From Labrenzia sp. CE80 (lineage in GTDB: Bacteria > Pseudomonadota > Alphaproteobacteria > Rhizobiales > Stappiaceae): 64,000 nt of DNA. Below, piece after piece: positions 8,723 through 16,481 of the stretch. The stretch lies in contig NZ_WAJT01000003.1 of assembly GCF_009650605.1 (NCBI RefSeq), positions 372,001 through 436,000 of the forward strand, written 5' to 3'. The translations under genes and the position numbers were made by a program. How positions within the stretch are numbered: the first letter of the stretch is position 1; every line of letters begins with the position of its first letter. Below the pieces are notes generated by a model, which was not told where the DNA came from, ran no database searches, and worked only from the letters and a program-made list of their open reading frames with translations.

Positions 8723-9259
8723 ATGGCCCGATTGATGACCTCGCTGAAGGATGTCCTTTCCGCCGCACTTCTGTTTGCGGTCCTTGCGCTTTTGCCGATC
8801 GAGGCTTTGTCCCAGGCAACCAAGACGGGTGCCAGCGGATTGCCGGTTCCTCGTTTCGTCAGTCTGAAGTCGGATCGCGTTAATGTTCGCATTGGCCCGT
8901 CTAGAGATCACGATGTTGCCTGGACCTTTGTTCAGGCTGGTCTGCCTGTCGAGATCATTCAGGAATTCGAGAACTGGCGGCGCATACGCGATTGGGAAGG
9001 CAAAGAAGGTTGGGTGTTCCATTCCCTTCTGTCTGGCCGCAGGACTGCTCTGGTAACGCCCTGGGATGATGCTGTTCAAACACCCCTAAGAGCGCGCTCC
9101 AAGTCGGATGGTCAAATGGTGGCCGAATTGCAAGCGAATGTTCTGGCCACAGTTGATGAATGCGCAGGGGGTTGGTGCCGCGTCCATGGCGAAGGGTATG
9201 ACGGCTGGATCGATCAGACGCGCCTTTTTGGTGTCTATCCAGATGAATTGATCGACTGA
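8723..9259 (+). CDS. Exported SH3-domain protein
   Basis: 178 residues. A hydrophobic N-terminal segment (LLFAVLALLPIEALSQA) looks like a signal peptide cleaved near residue 32. Two bacterial SH3-like repeats follow: one beginning VNVRIGPSRDHDVAW with WRRIRDWEGKEGWV, the other with ECAGGWCRVHGEGYDGWID. Such domains often bind cell wall peptides. Homologues in alphaproteobacteria are often mis-named aspartyl-tRNA synthetase, and nothing here supports that. It lies between a dehydrogenase and the fab genes, and a strong shared terminator follows. The 244 bp upstream hold its promoter, but no recognisable operator was found. Confidence 0.75.
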   Translation: MARLMTSLKDVLSAALLFAVLALLPIEALSQATKTGASGLPVPRFVSLKSDRVNVRIGPSRDHDVAWTFVQAGLPVEIIQEFENWRRIRDWEGKEGWVFHSLLSGRRTALVTPWDDAVQTPLRARSKSDGQMVAELQANVLATVDECAGGWCRVHGEGYDGWIDQTRLFGVYPDELID

Positions 9260-9285
9260 TCGGTCATCTGATGATCTTCAGAACG

Positions 9286-9316
9286 AAAAAGGGCGGCCCT
9301 CAAGGCCGCCCTTTTT
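9286..9316. terminator. Bidirectional intrinsic terminator between the SH3 gene and fabI
   Basis: An 8-bp GC stem (GGGCGGCC at 9291-9298, GGCCGCCC at 9304-9311) with a CTCAA loop, five A before and five T after. It can therefore end transcription from both the rightward SH3 gene and the leftward fab operon. Confidence 0.9.
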
Positions 9317-9338
9317 ATTTGGCAAGAATGCCTGAACC

Positions 9339-10151
9339 CTAGTCGCCCTTGGCTTCCTGGGTTTTGAGTTCTTCAAGGCGTGGCATCGACATGATGTTGT
9401 AGCCGCTGTCAACGAAGTGAATCTCACCGGTCACGCCACCGGACAGATCAGACAGCAGGTAAAGCCCTGTTCCGCCGATTTCCTCAAGCGAAACCGTTCG
9501 ATGCAGTGGTGCGTTGCGCTTTTGATAGTTGAACATCAGCCGGGCATCGGAAACACCGGAGCCTGCCAACGTGCGGACAGGACCCGCAGAGATGGCGTTC
9601 ACGCGGATATCCTGCTCGCCATAATCGGCAGCCAGGTAGCGTACGGAGGATTCCAGAGCCGCCTTGGCAACGCCCATGACATTGTAGTTCGGCATCACCT
9701 TGGTGGCGCCGCCATAAGTCAGCGTAATGATGGACCCGCCATTTGGCATCAGTTCGGCAGCGCGCTTGGTGATTTCCGTGAAGGAGAAGCAGGAGATCAC
9801 CATGGTCCGGGAGAAATTATCCCGGGTGGTGTCTGCATATTTGCCCTTCAGCTCGCTCTTGTCGGAAAAGCCGATGGCGTGGACCAGGAAGTCGATGGTG
9901 CCCCATTCTTCCTTCAGCTTTGCGAAAACCGCATCCACGCTGTCGATGTCTTCCACATCGCACGGCAGAAGCAGGTTGGAACCAACGGATTCAGCCAGCG
10001 GCTTGGTCCGGCGGCCGAAAGCTTCGCCCTGATAGGTGAAAGCAAGCTCAGCGCCATGATCGGCGAGGGTCTTGGCAATGCCCCATGCAATGGAGTGGTC
10101 GTTCGCCACACCCATCACCAGGCCGCGTTTGCCTTTCATGATGTCAGACAT
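9339..10151 (-). CDS. fabI: Enoyl-[acyl-carrier-protein] reductase (NADH)
   Basis: Short-chain dehydrogenase-fold enzyme that reduces trans-2-enoyl-ACP in the last step of each fatty acid elongation round; it is the triclosan target. The 270 residues contain GVANDHSIAWGIA (FabI-type cofactor loop), LVHAIGFSDKSEL, the active-site pair YNVMGVAK (Tyr-x6-Lys) and RVNAISAGPVRTLA. It lies 11 bp after fabB and is the last gene of the fabA-fabB-fabI group, ending at the shared terminator. Confidence 0.95.
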   Translation of the reverse strand: MSDIMKGKRGLVMGVANDHSIAWGIAKTLADHGAELAFTYQGEAFGRRTKPLAESVGSNLLLPCDVEDIDSVDAVFAKLKEEWGTIDFLVHAIGFSDKSELKGKYADTTRDNFSRTMVISCFSFTEITKRAAELMPNGGSIITLTYGGATKVMPNYNVMGVAKAALESSVRYLAADYGEQDIRVNAISAGPVRTLAGSGVSDARLMFNYQKRNAPLHRTVSLEEIGGTGLYLLSDLSGGVTGEIHFVDSGYNIMSMPRLEELKTQEAKGD

Positions 10152-10162
10152 TTCTAGAGCCC

Positions 10163-11386
10163 TTAGCCGTGGAAGCGCGACATGGCCAGCGACGCATTGG
10201 TGCCGCCGAAGCCGAAGCTGTTGGATAGAACCGTATCAAGGCCAGCGTCGTCGATGCGCTTGGTGGCGATCTCGCCTTCCTTCAGCTCAGGATCAAGTTC
10301 AGTGATATTTGCTGATGCAGTGATGAAATCGTTTTCCAGCATCAACAGGCAGTAAATGGCTTCCTGAACACCTGTCGCGCCCAGGCTATGGCCTGTGAGA
10401 GACTTGGTCGAGGACACCGGAGGCTGTTTCTCACCGAAAACGCGGCGGATGGCCTGGATCTCGCCGATGTCGCCGACAGGCGTGGACGTGCCATGAGAGT
10501 TGATATAGTCGACCTTGCGGTCGCCCAAGGTGGACGTTGCCAAACGCATGCAGCGCTCACCGCCTTCACCCGACGGCGCAACCATGTCGTAGCCGTCAGA
10601 ATTGGCGGCGTAGCCAGTCACTTCCGCATAGATCTTCGCGCCACGGGCCTTGGCATGTTCCAGTTCCTCAAGAACCACAACTCCGCCGCCACCGGCGATG
10701 ACGAAACCGTCGCGGGTTGCGTCATAGGCGCGGGAGGCCGTTTGGGGTGTGTCGTTGTATTTGGAAGACATGGCACCCATGGCGTCAAACAGACAGGACA
10801 GCGTCCAGTCCAGTTCCTCGCCACCACCGGCGAACATGACATCCTGCTTGCCAAACTGGATCTGTTCGGTGGCAGCTCCAATGCAGTGCGCTGACGTCGA
10901 ACAGGCCGACGTGATCGAATAGTTGATGCCCTTGATCTTGAAGGGTGTCGCAAGGCAGGCCGAGTTGGTCGAGCTCATGCCGCGGGTCACCATGAATGGG
11001 CCCATGCGCTTGGGCGCGCCCTTTTCGATGACGATCTTGTGCGCCTGAAAGAGATTTTTCGTCGATGGACCACCTGACCCCATAATCAGACCCGTCCGCT
11101 CGTTCGAGACGTCGGTGTCTTCAAGACCGCTGTCGGCGATTGCCTGTTCCATGGCAATGAAGTTGTAAGCCGCGCCATCGCCCATGAAGCGGAGGTTCCG
11201 CTTGTCAACGAGCGACGGAATGTCAATGTTCGGCATGCCATGGACCTGACTGCGGAAGCCGTGTTCTGCGTAGTCTGGTGCAAAACTGATGCCCGACTTG
11301 CCGTCGCGAAGGCTTGCAAGAACTTCCTGGGTGTTGTTGCCGATCGACGACACAATACCCATTCCGGTGACAACCACCCGCCTCAT
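10163..11386 (-). CDS. fabB: 3-oxoacyl-[acyl-carrier-protein] synthase I
   Basis: Condensing enzyme required, with FabA, for anaerobic-type unsaturated fatty acid synthesis. The 407-residue protein begins MRRVVVTGMGIVSSIGN. It carries the nucleophile Cys in SACSTSAHC, the catalytic His in NSHGTSTPVGD and the second His in SLTGHSLGATG. Pairing with fabA identifies it as FabB rather than FabF. A gap of 136 bp separates it from fabA, with no clear terminator. Confidence 0.95.
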   Translation of the reverse strand: MRRVVVTGMGIVSSIGNNTQEVLASLRDGKSGISFAPDYAEHGFRSQVHGMPNIDIPSLVDKRNLRFMGDGAAYNFIAMEQAIADSGLEDTDVSNERTGLIMGSGGPSTKNLFQAHKIVIEKGAPKRMGPFMVTRGMSSTNSACLATPFKIKGINYSITSACSTSAHCIGAATEQIQFGKQDVMFAGGGEELDWTLSCLFDAMGAMSSKYNDTPQTASRAYDATRDGFVIAGGGGVVVLEELEHAKARGAKIYAEVTGYAANSDGYDMVAPSGEGGERCMRLATSTLGDRKVDYINSHGTSTPVGDIGEIQAIRRVFGEKQPPVSSTKSLTGHSLGATGVQEAIYCLLMLENDFITASANITELDPELKEGEIATKRIDDAGLDTVLSNSFGFGGTNASLAMSRFHG

Positions 11387-11522
11387 CGCGGTCTCCTATT
11401 CAGATCTCTCATCCGCCGGTTCAGCGTGCACTGCCGTCCGGTCGGGTTTGTTTTCATAAGGCAATCCGGCACGCGAGGGCGCCGGATCGAATTGTGCACT
11501 GATAGCTATGTCGTAAGGGCTT

Positions 11523-12029
11523 TTAGCCCTTGGCAAGACCGACGCGCAGATCGGTTGCCTTGTAGATGGGCTGTCCGTCGGCTTTCAGCCAACCATCGGC
11601 GATACCCAGTACAAGACGACCCTTCATGATCCGCTTGAAGTCGATCCCATATTCGACCTTTTTGACTTCCGGTGTGACCATGCCTTTGAACTTCACTTCG
11701 CCGGTCGAAAGCGCCATACCTTTTCCTTCAAGACCCAGCCAACCGAGGAAAAAGCCGGTGAGCTGCCACATGGCGTCGAGACCGAGGCAGCCTGGCATTA
11801 CTGGATTGCCCTGAAAGTGGCAGGGGAAAAACCAGAGGTCCGGCTTGATATCGAATTCAGCGCGAATGAAGCCCTTGTCGAACTCGCCGCCGGTTTCGGA
11901 GATCTCCGTGATCCGGTCGAACATCAACATGGGGGGCAGCGGCAGTTGTGCGTTGCCGGGTCCAAATAGCTCGCCACGTGCGCAAGCAAGAAGGTCTTCG
12001 TATTCGTAGCTGGATCGCCGCTCGGTCAT
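11523..12029 (-). CDS. fabA: 3-hydroxydecanoyl-ACP dehydratase/isomerase
   Basis: Dehydrates 3-hydroxydecanoyl-ACP and isomerises the product to the cis-3 form, the branch point for unsaturated fatty acids. The active-site His lies in PCHFQGNPVMPGCLGLDAMW, which also holds the catalytic Asp. ATG at 12029 gives 168 residues (MTERRSSYEYEDLLACARGE), the usual length; a longer in-frame start adds a basic 31-residue stretch with no family match. It is divergent from irr, as in many rhizobia. Confidence 0.95.
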   Translation of the reverse strand: MTERRSSYEYEDLLACARGELFGPGNAQLPLPPMLMFDRITEISETGGEFDKGFIRAEFDIKPDLWFFPCHFQGNPVMPGCLGLDAMWQLTGFFLGWLGLEGKGMALSTGEVKFKGMVTPEVKKVEYGIDFKRIMKGRLVLGIADGWLKADGQPIYKATDLRVGLAKG

Positions 12030-12379
12030 TCGAGGTCCGTTGTTGTCTCTCACACCCGGTTTCGCCCGAACGGCTTGCCGGATGGTGGTTTTGATCGATT
12101 TGTTAGGGCGCCTTCGTAACACAGGGGAAACCGGTCCGAAAGATCACCCTTCTCGTAACTTTAAGCCAAAATACGCTGTTTGAAGGGGCCATAGTCGCAA
12201 TTCCGCCAAGGATGGGCCTGACGATAGACGAAATGAGGTTGAGGAAAAACTTGCATCCATGAGCCAAGAAATGCCAATTATAGGCTGAATATCCCGGTTG
12301 ATTGCCAATTAACACTGCGGACACTACGTTTAGGTAGGGTGCCGTAACAGGCGAAAGACCTCGGAAACAAGATCTGGGA
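12030..12379. other. Intergenic region between fabA and irr
   Basis: 350 bp that must carry both divergent promoters. I saw no convincing coding potential, terminator or published-type ICE (Irr) box here. A long leader for fabA is likely. Confidence 0.5.
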
Positions 12380-12811
12380 ATGACCGACACGATGCAAACA
12401 CATCATGCCGAACACAATGTGACTGACATGCTCCGGAGCGCAGGTTTGCGCCCAACGAGGCAGCGTGTCTCACTTGCCGAGATCCTTTATTCCAAGGGCG
12501 ACCGGCATATTTCAGCTGAATTGCTGCATGAAGAAGCCGTTGATGCTGATGTTCCCGTGTCTCTGGCCACGGTCTACAACACGCTGCATCAGTTCACGGA
12601 AGCCGGTCTTTTGCGAGAAGTCGCGATTGATGGCAACAAGACCTACTTCGACACCAACGTCTCGGATCACCATCACTTTTTCATCGAAGGCGAAAACAAG
12701 GTCATCGATATTCCAGGTGAAGGCGTCGGCATCGGCCGCATTCCGCAGGCACCGGATGGGATGGAAGTTGTTCGCGTTGATGTGATCGTCCGGGTTCGTC
12801 AGAAAGACTAG
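12380..12811 (+). CDS. irr: Iron response regulator Irr (Fur family)
   Basis: Irr senses iron through heme synthesis status and controls heme and iron genes in alphaproteobacteria. The 143-residue protein has a winged-helix segment (RPTRQRVSLAEIL, ATVYNTLHQFTEAGLL) and the hallmark HHH triplet at residues 97-99 (SDHHHFFIEG), bound by heme in Bradyrhizobium. It lacks the N-terminal Cys-Pro heme regulatory motif of the Bradyrhizobium protein, as does Rhizobium Irr. It is divergent from fabA-fabB-fabI. Confidence 0.93.
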   Translation: MTDTMQTHHAEHNVTDMLRSAGLRPTRQRVSLAEILYSKGDRHISAELLHEEAVDADVPVSLATVYNTLHQFTEAGLLREVAIDGNKTYFDTNVSDHHHFFIEGENKVIDIPGEGVGIGRIPQAPDGMEVVRVDVIVRVRQKD

Positions 12812-12839
12812 AACTTGCTGCACCCGGCGCACCGCTTGT

Positions 12840-13361
12840 CTAGTCGAGCGCAGCGTTCCAGCAATAGATATCAACGAGATCGTCCGTTCCTGGAAAAACC
12901 ATTTCGTTTGATCGCGTAAATCCAAGCTTTTGCAGCAATTTGATGGACCGGCTGTTGTCGGGCGTGACGATGGCGAGAAGCTGCGTCAACCCGAGTTCGC
13001 GTTCCGCATGCCTCTGTACAGCATGAGCTGCTTCTCGCGCAAAACCTGATCCGCCGTGTTCTGCGAGAAAAGCATAGCCGAGATCCGGACCATCAAATCC
13101 GTCGCGCTCCACGATGCCGCAAATTCCTAGCGGCTCACCATCGCTCAGCCTGGTCACCAACCAGAGCCCGAAACCATTGCTTCGATAGCTCTGGATCAAC
13201 TTCTCACGGACATAAGCCTCAGCTTTTGTGAGGTCCGAGATCTGCCTGTCGCCGATGTAGCGGTGATAGTCCGGCTCGTTCATCAGCTTCAGAAAGAACG
13301 CGGCGTCGGCCTCATTCGCCTCACGAAAGTCCAAGCGCTGCGTTGCTTTCGGAACATTCAT
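12840..13361 (-). CDS. GNAT family N-acetyltransferase (RimJ/RimL-like)
   Basis: 173 residues with the RimJ-like layout: RLDFREANEADAAFFLKLMNEP at the start, GICGIVERDGFDGPDLGYAFLAEHGGSGFAREA (acetyl-CoA loop), and NSRSIKLLQKLGF near the end. The substrate is unknown; the family acetylates protein N-termini or small molecules. Its start overlaps the nth stop (ATGA), so it is probably translated from the nth message. Confidence 0.85.
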   Translation of the reverse strand: MNVPKATQRLDFREANEADAAFFLKLMNEPDYHRYIGDRQISDLTKAEAYVREKLIQSYRSNGFGLWLVTRLSDGEPLGICGIVERDGFDGPDLGYAFLAEHGGSGFAREAAHAVQRHAERELGLTQLLAIVTPDNSRSIKLLQKLGFTRSNEMVFPGTDDLVDIYCWNAALD

Positions 13362-14191
13362 TCCGCATCCAGACGGGTTTTGCCGGCGGCGACAAGCGCA
13401 GCTGTACGCAGGGCGATCTCCGGAATGGCGTCATAGGGCTCCTTCTCGGGACTCTTGCAGAGATCGTAGATGAGACAGCGTTTACATTCAGGCTTGCGCG
13501 CCTTGCAGATGTAGCGGCCGTGAAGGATCAGCCAATGGTGCGCGTGCAGGCTGAATTCCGGCGGAATGATCCGCTCCATGGCCTTCTCGACATCTAGCGG
13601 CGTCTTTCCCGGGGCGATGCCAATTCGGTTGCCGAGCCTGAACAGATGCGTGTCGACCGCAATGGTCGGCTGACCGAAGAAGATGTTGAGCACCACATTC
13701 GCCGTCTTGCGGCCGACGCCAGGCAGCTTCTCCAGTTCTTCACGGTCATCGGGCACTTCGCCGCCGTGATCACGGAGCAGCTGCTGCGAAAGGAGGATGA
13801 CGTTTTTGGCCTTGGTTTTGTAAAGGCCAATCGTACGGATTTCCTCGCGAACCTTGTCTTCGCCAAGCTCGACCATCTTTTCCGGAGTGTCGGCGATCTG
13901 AAACAGATGTTTTGTTGCGCGGTTAACGCCGACATCCGTCGCCTGTGCGGACAAGACCACGGCCACAAGCAATGTGTAGGCGTTCACATAATCTAGTTCA
14001 CCCTCGGGCTCGGGGTTATCTGCGTGAAATCTTTGAAAGATCGCGTAGGTCTCTGCCTTGGTATAGCGGGACCGCTTCAACACCTTGCCCGGATTGTCGA
14101 CGGACGGCGCTTTCCGTTTGGGCGCAGTCTTTTTCTTTGTCGCAGTCGTTGAGGACGTGGCGCGACGCTTTGGGATCTTTGAATCTGCCAT
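13358..14191 (-). CDS. nth: Endonuclease III (DNA glycosylase/AP lyase)
   Basis: Base excision repair enzyme for oxidised pyrimidines. The helix-hairpin-helix LPGVGRKTANVV contains the catalytic Lys, VDTHLFRLGNRIG contains the catalytic Asp, and the [4Fe-4S] motif is complete (C-x6-C-x2-C-x5-C in CKARKPECKRCLIYDLC). ATG at 14191 gives 277 residues with a Lys/Thr-rich N-terminal tail of about 45 residues not found in the E. coli enzyme (211 aa) but common in rhizobia. Only 22 bp separate it from the divergent DUF2244 gene, so promoters must overlap. Confidence 0.94.
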   Translation of the reverse strand: MADSKIPKRRATSSTTATKKKTAPKRKAPSVDNPGKVLKRSRYTKAETYAIFQRFHADNPEPEGELDYVNAYTLLVAVVLSAQATDVGVNRATKHLFQIADTPEKMVELGEDKVREEIRTIGLYKTKAKNVILLSQQLLRDHGGEVPDDREELEKLPGVGRKTANVVLNIFFGQPTIAVDTHLFRLGNRIGIAPGKTPLDVEKAMERIIPPEFSLHAHHWLILHGRYICKARKPECKRCLIYDLCKSPEKEPYDAIPEIALRTAALVAAGKTRLDAE

Positions 14192-14213
14192 GTCCACTCT
14201 ATAATCTTTCTTC

Positions 14214-14735
14214 ATGACAGCCGACAATCCGAAACCCGAGCCCAAAAACGATGCTCACAGCGCTGAAGAGCCGTTCTTCTCGGCTGTGCTGACGCCTTAT
14301 CGTTCGTTGAGTCCGCGCGGCTTCATGAGTTTCATGTTGTGTGTCGGCGCGGTGAGTTTCATCTCCGGAATTGTCTTTCTGGCGATCGGTGCCTGGCCGG
14401 TCTTCGGTTTCTTCGGCCTGGATGTCTTGCTCATCTGGATGGCGTTCAGGTTGAACTATGCGTCGGCAAAGACCTATGAGGAAGTTGCGGTTTCGGGGCA
14501 TGAAATTGTCGTGCGAAAGGTCGGACCCGGAAAACGCCATCAGGAATTTCGCTTCAATCCCTTGTGGGTGCGCATGTCGATGACCCGCCTTGAAGATGAA
14601 GGCGTCACGCGGTTGTCCTTGAGTTCAAGAGGCGAACACATCGACATCGGAAATTTCCTGAATCCTGAAGATCGCACCAGTTTTGCCGGCGCCATGGCCA
14701 ATGCCCTTGCCACCGCCAAGGCAGGTGGCATCTGA
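14214..14735 (+). CDS. DUF2244 family membrane protein
   Basis: 173 residues. Two hydrophobic segments (about residues 40-60 and 65-85, including LIWMAFRLNYASAK) are followed by a soluble beta-rich part (HEIVVRKVGPGKRHQEFRFNP, WVRM). This matches the DUF2244 pattern in alphaproteobacteria, often found next to nth. Function unknown. Confidence 0.75.
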   Translation: MTADNPKPEPKNDAHSAEEPFFSAVLTPYRSLSPRGFMSFMLCVGAVSFISGIVFLAIGAWPVFGFFGLDVLLIWMAFRLNYASAKTYEEVAVSGHEIVVRKVGPGKRHQEFRFNPLWVRMSMTRLEDEGVTRLSLSSRGEHIDIGNFLNPEDRTSFAGAMANALATAKAGGI

Positions 14736-14867
14736 GCAGCTCAGAGGGTCCATTGTAGTGCGCTTTCTATTTGAGCACGCATAGCGAGCAGGCTTGCTGT
14801 AACTTGTTGCCACCTTTCATGTCCGCGTGCCGCAAAGGCTGCGCGATGTAACAAGAGGCTTCCAGCA

Positions 14868-15200
14868 ATGCCCGAGTTCCGACTCCCTCTTTCCGGTGAC
14901 GTCACCCAGGCCATCAATCCCTGGTTTGACATGTTCAAGGCCTTTGGCAGTCAGTTCGGGCTGATCAACATCAATCTTGGCAGGTCGCCGGCGCCTGAGA
15001 TCGAACAGAAGGTTCTTCAGGAAGTCGGCAGTTACGGGCGCCAGCTCGGGCGCATGGGCGATGCTCTGAATGTCCTCATCGAAAAGCTTGAACCCAAACT
15101 TGGCGATCTCACGAAGGAGGAGCGTCTCGCTCTTGATGCCTTCCGGGTGATGCTGGCGGAAATTGATCAGATCAAATCCGATCATTGGCTTTCTCGATAG
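14868..15200 (+). CDS. Small protein of unknown function
   Basis: 110 residues, no signal peptide or membrane segment. The C-terminal half (EIEQKVLQEVGSYGRQLG to LDAFRVMLAEIDQIK) is predicted helical and may form a coiled coil. AAGAGG precedes the ATG by about 8-10 bases. It overlaps no other plausible gene and sits between DUF2244 and the convergent MFS gene, ending 3 bp before that gene's stop. I do not recognise the family. The 132 bp upstream show no clear element. Confidence 0.6.
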   Translation: MPEFRLPLSGDVTQAINPWFDMFKAFGSQFGLININLGRSPAPEIEQKVLQEVGSYGRQLGRMGDALNVLIEKLEPKLGDLTKEERLALDAFRVMLAEIDQIKSDHWLSR

Positions 15201-15203
15201 TCG

Positions 15204-16379
15204 TCAGGAAACGTGTCGCCCCGTCCTCTTAGTCAGGATCAGAAGCACGAAGGCAAGTGCGCCGACGCCGCCAGCTGCGTATACGACCATCTGAAAATCG
15301 AAGGCGTCGGCGATGAAGCCCATTGAAACGCCACCAATCATGCCGCCGAGGAACAGGCTGTTCATGTAGATTGCGGTCGCCTTGCCGGGTTCTTCGGGAA
15401 TGAAGCTCTGGACGTAGGTAATGGCGATTCCGGCAAAGAGGCCGTAGTAAAGCCCTTCCAGGGCGGCATAAGCAGCTGCCTCCGCCACTGTCGTGACCTG
15501 TGCCATAAGGCCGAAGGCAAAAACGCCAAGAAGAGCGGCAACCAGGAGGATTTGCCGCGCGCCAAAACGTTCCGCAAGCCGGGCGGCTGCGAAAATCACC
15601 AGGATTTCGAAAAAGCATTTGATCGAAAGCGTCATTCCCGGTGTGAAGCCCGGAAGGCCTGCTTCCTTGATGAAAAAGAGCGGCGCTGCGGTGGTGAAGA
15701 GAACGTTGGCCAGTGCAAACATGGTGCAGGAGAGAGCTGCCAGCAAAAGCGCCCAATCCATGCTCTTGGCCCGCTCATCCTTGCGGGTCTTGGGCGGCGC
15801 GGTGAAACCGCCCGGCACCAGAAAATACCAGCTTGTCAGCCAGACAAGGCCAAGAGCGGCCGACAGAAAATAGGTTTTTTGAAAACCGATCTCGGCGATC
15901 AGGACAAAGGTCAGCGCTGGCCCGATCATCCACGCGAGCGAAACGCCCATACGCAGCAATGCGTTGAAGCGGCCTGCATTGATGTCATGGACGTTTGCAT
16001 ATAGCCGGCCAAATGTGAAGGTTGTCGCTGTCGCGCCATTGGCAATCGCCATCATCGGCGCACCCGCCAAAACAAGGACCTCAAAGCGCGGCCCGCTGGC
16101 CAGCAGACCGGCAAAAAGAACGTAGCAGCCGACAGACAGGCCAAGCAGCTTTCGAACCGGCACGGACCCGTCGAGCAACCGTCCAAACCGGCGGTTGACC
16201 AACATTGTAAGTGGCGTCACCAAGCCAGTGTAGAGGCCGATTTTCCAGGGCGGCTGTTGCAGGCCTTCGACAATAAAGTAGCCCATGGCCGGCACAAGCG
16301 ATGCGGTGCAGGTTGAGCCAAGGACGAGAAGAAACACGATATGGAGGCCCTGCTTGGGCAGGACAGGCAAGGCAATCAT
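15204..16379 (-). CDS. MFS transporter (sugar-efflux-like)
   Basis: 391 residues, strongly hydrophobic, with about 12 predicted membrane helices. The loop between helices 2 and 3 contains NRRFGRLLDGSVPVRK, a form of the MFS motif A. A short cytosolic loop (PPKTRKDERAKS) divides the two halves. The overall pattern resembles the SetA/SotB sugar-efflux group, but the substrate cannot be assigned. Confidence 0.75.
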   Translation of the reverse strand: MIALPVLPKQGLHIVFLLVLGSTCTASLVPAMGYFIVEGLQQPPWKIGLYTGLVTPLTMLVNRRFGRLLDGSVPVRKLLGLSVGCYVLFAGLLASGPRFEVLVLAGAPMMAIANGATATTFTFGRLYANVHDINAGRFNALLRMGVSLAWMIGPALTFVLIAEIGFQKTYFLSAALGLVWLTSWYFLVPGGFTAPPKTRKDERAKSMDWALLLAALSCTMFALANVLFTTAAPLFFIKEAGLPGFTPGMTLSIKCFFEILVIFAAARLAERFGARQILLVAALLGVFAFGLMAQVTTVAEAAAYAALEGLYYGLFAGIAITYVQSFIPEEPGKATAIYMNSLFLGGMIGGVSMGFIADAFDFQMVVYAAGGVGALAFVLLILTKRTGRHVS

Positions 16380-16481
16380 GTTTCAATCCGATTGGTGCTA
16401 CGCGAGACTGTACGCAGATGAGGAAGAGCGTCTGAAGCCTATGCGTTTAGGTGATTTCTGTCACGCCTTGATGAAGCCAAA

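Noticed and set aside
8506..8892. 128-codon minus-strand frame before the SH3 gene
   Set aside because: Overlaps the signal peptide region of the SH3 gene antisense and has no family match.
12030..12379. Irr (ICE) box between fabA and irr
   Set aside because: No TTTAGAA-type inverted repeat of the right length was found.
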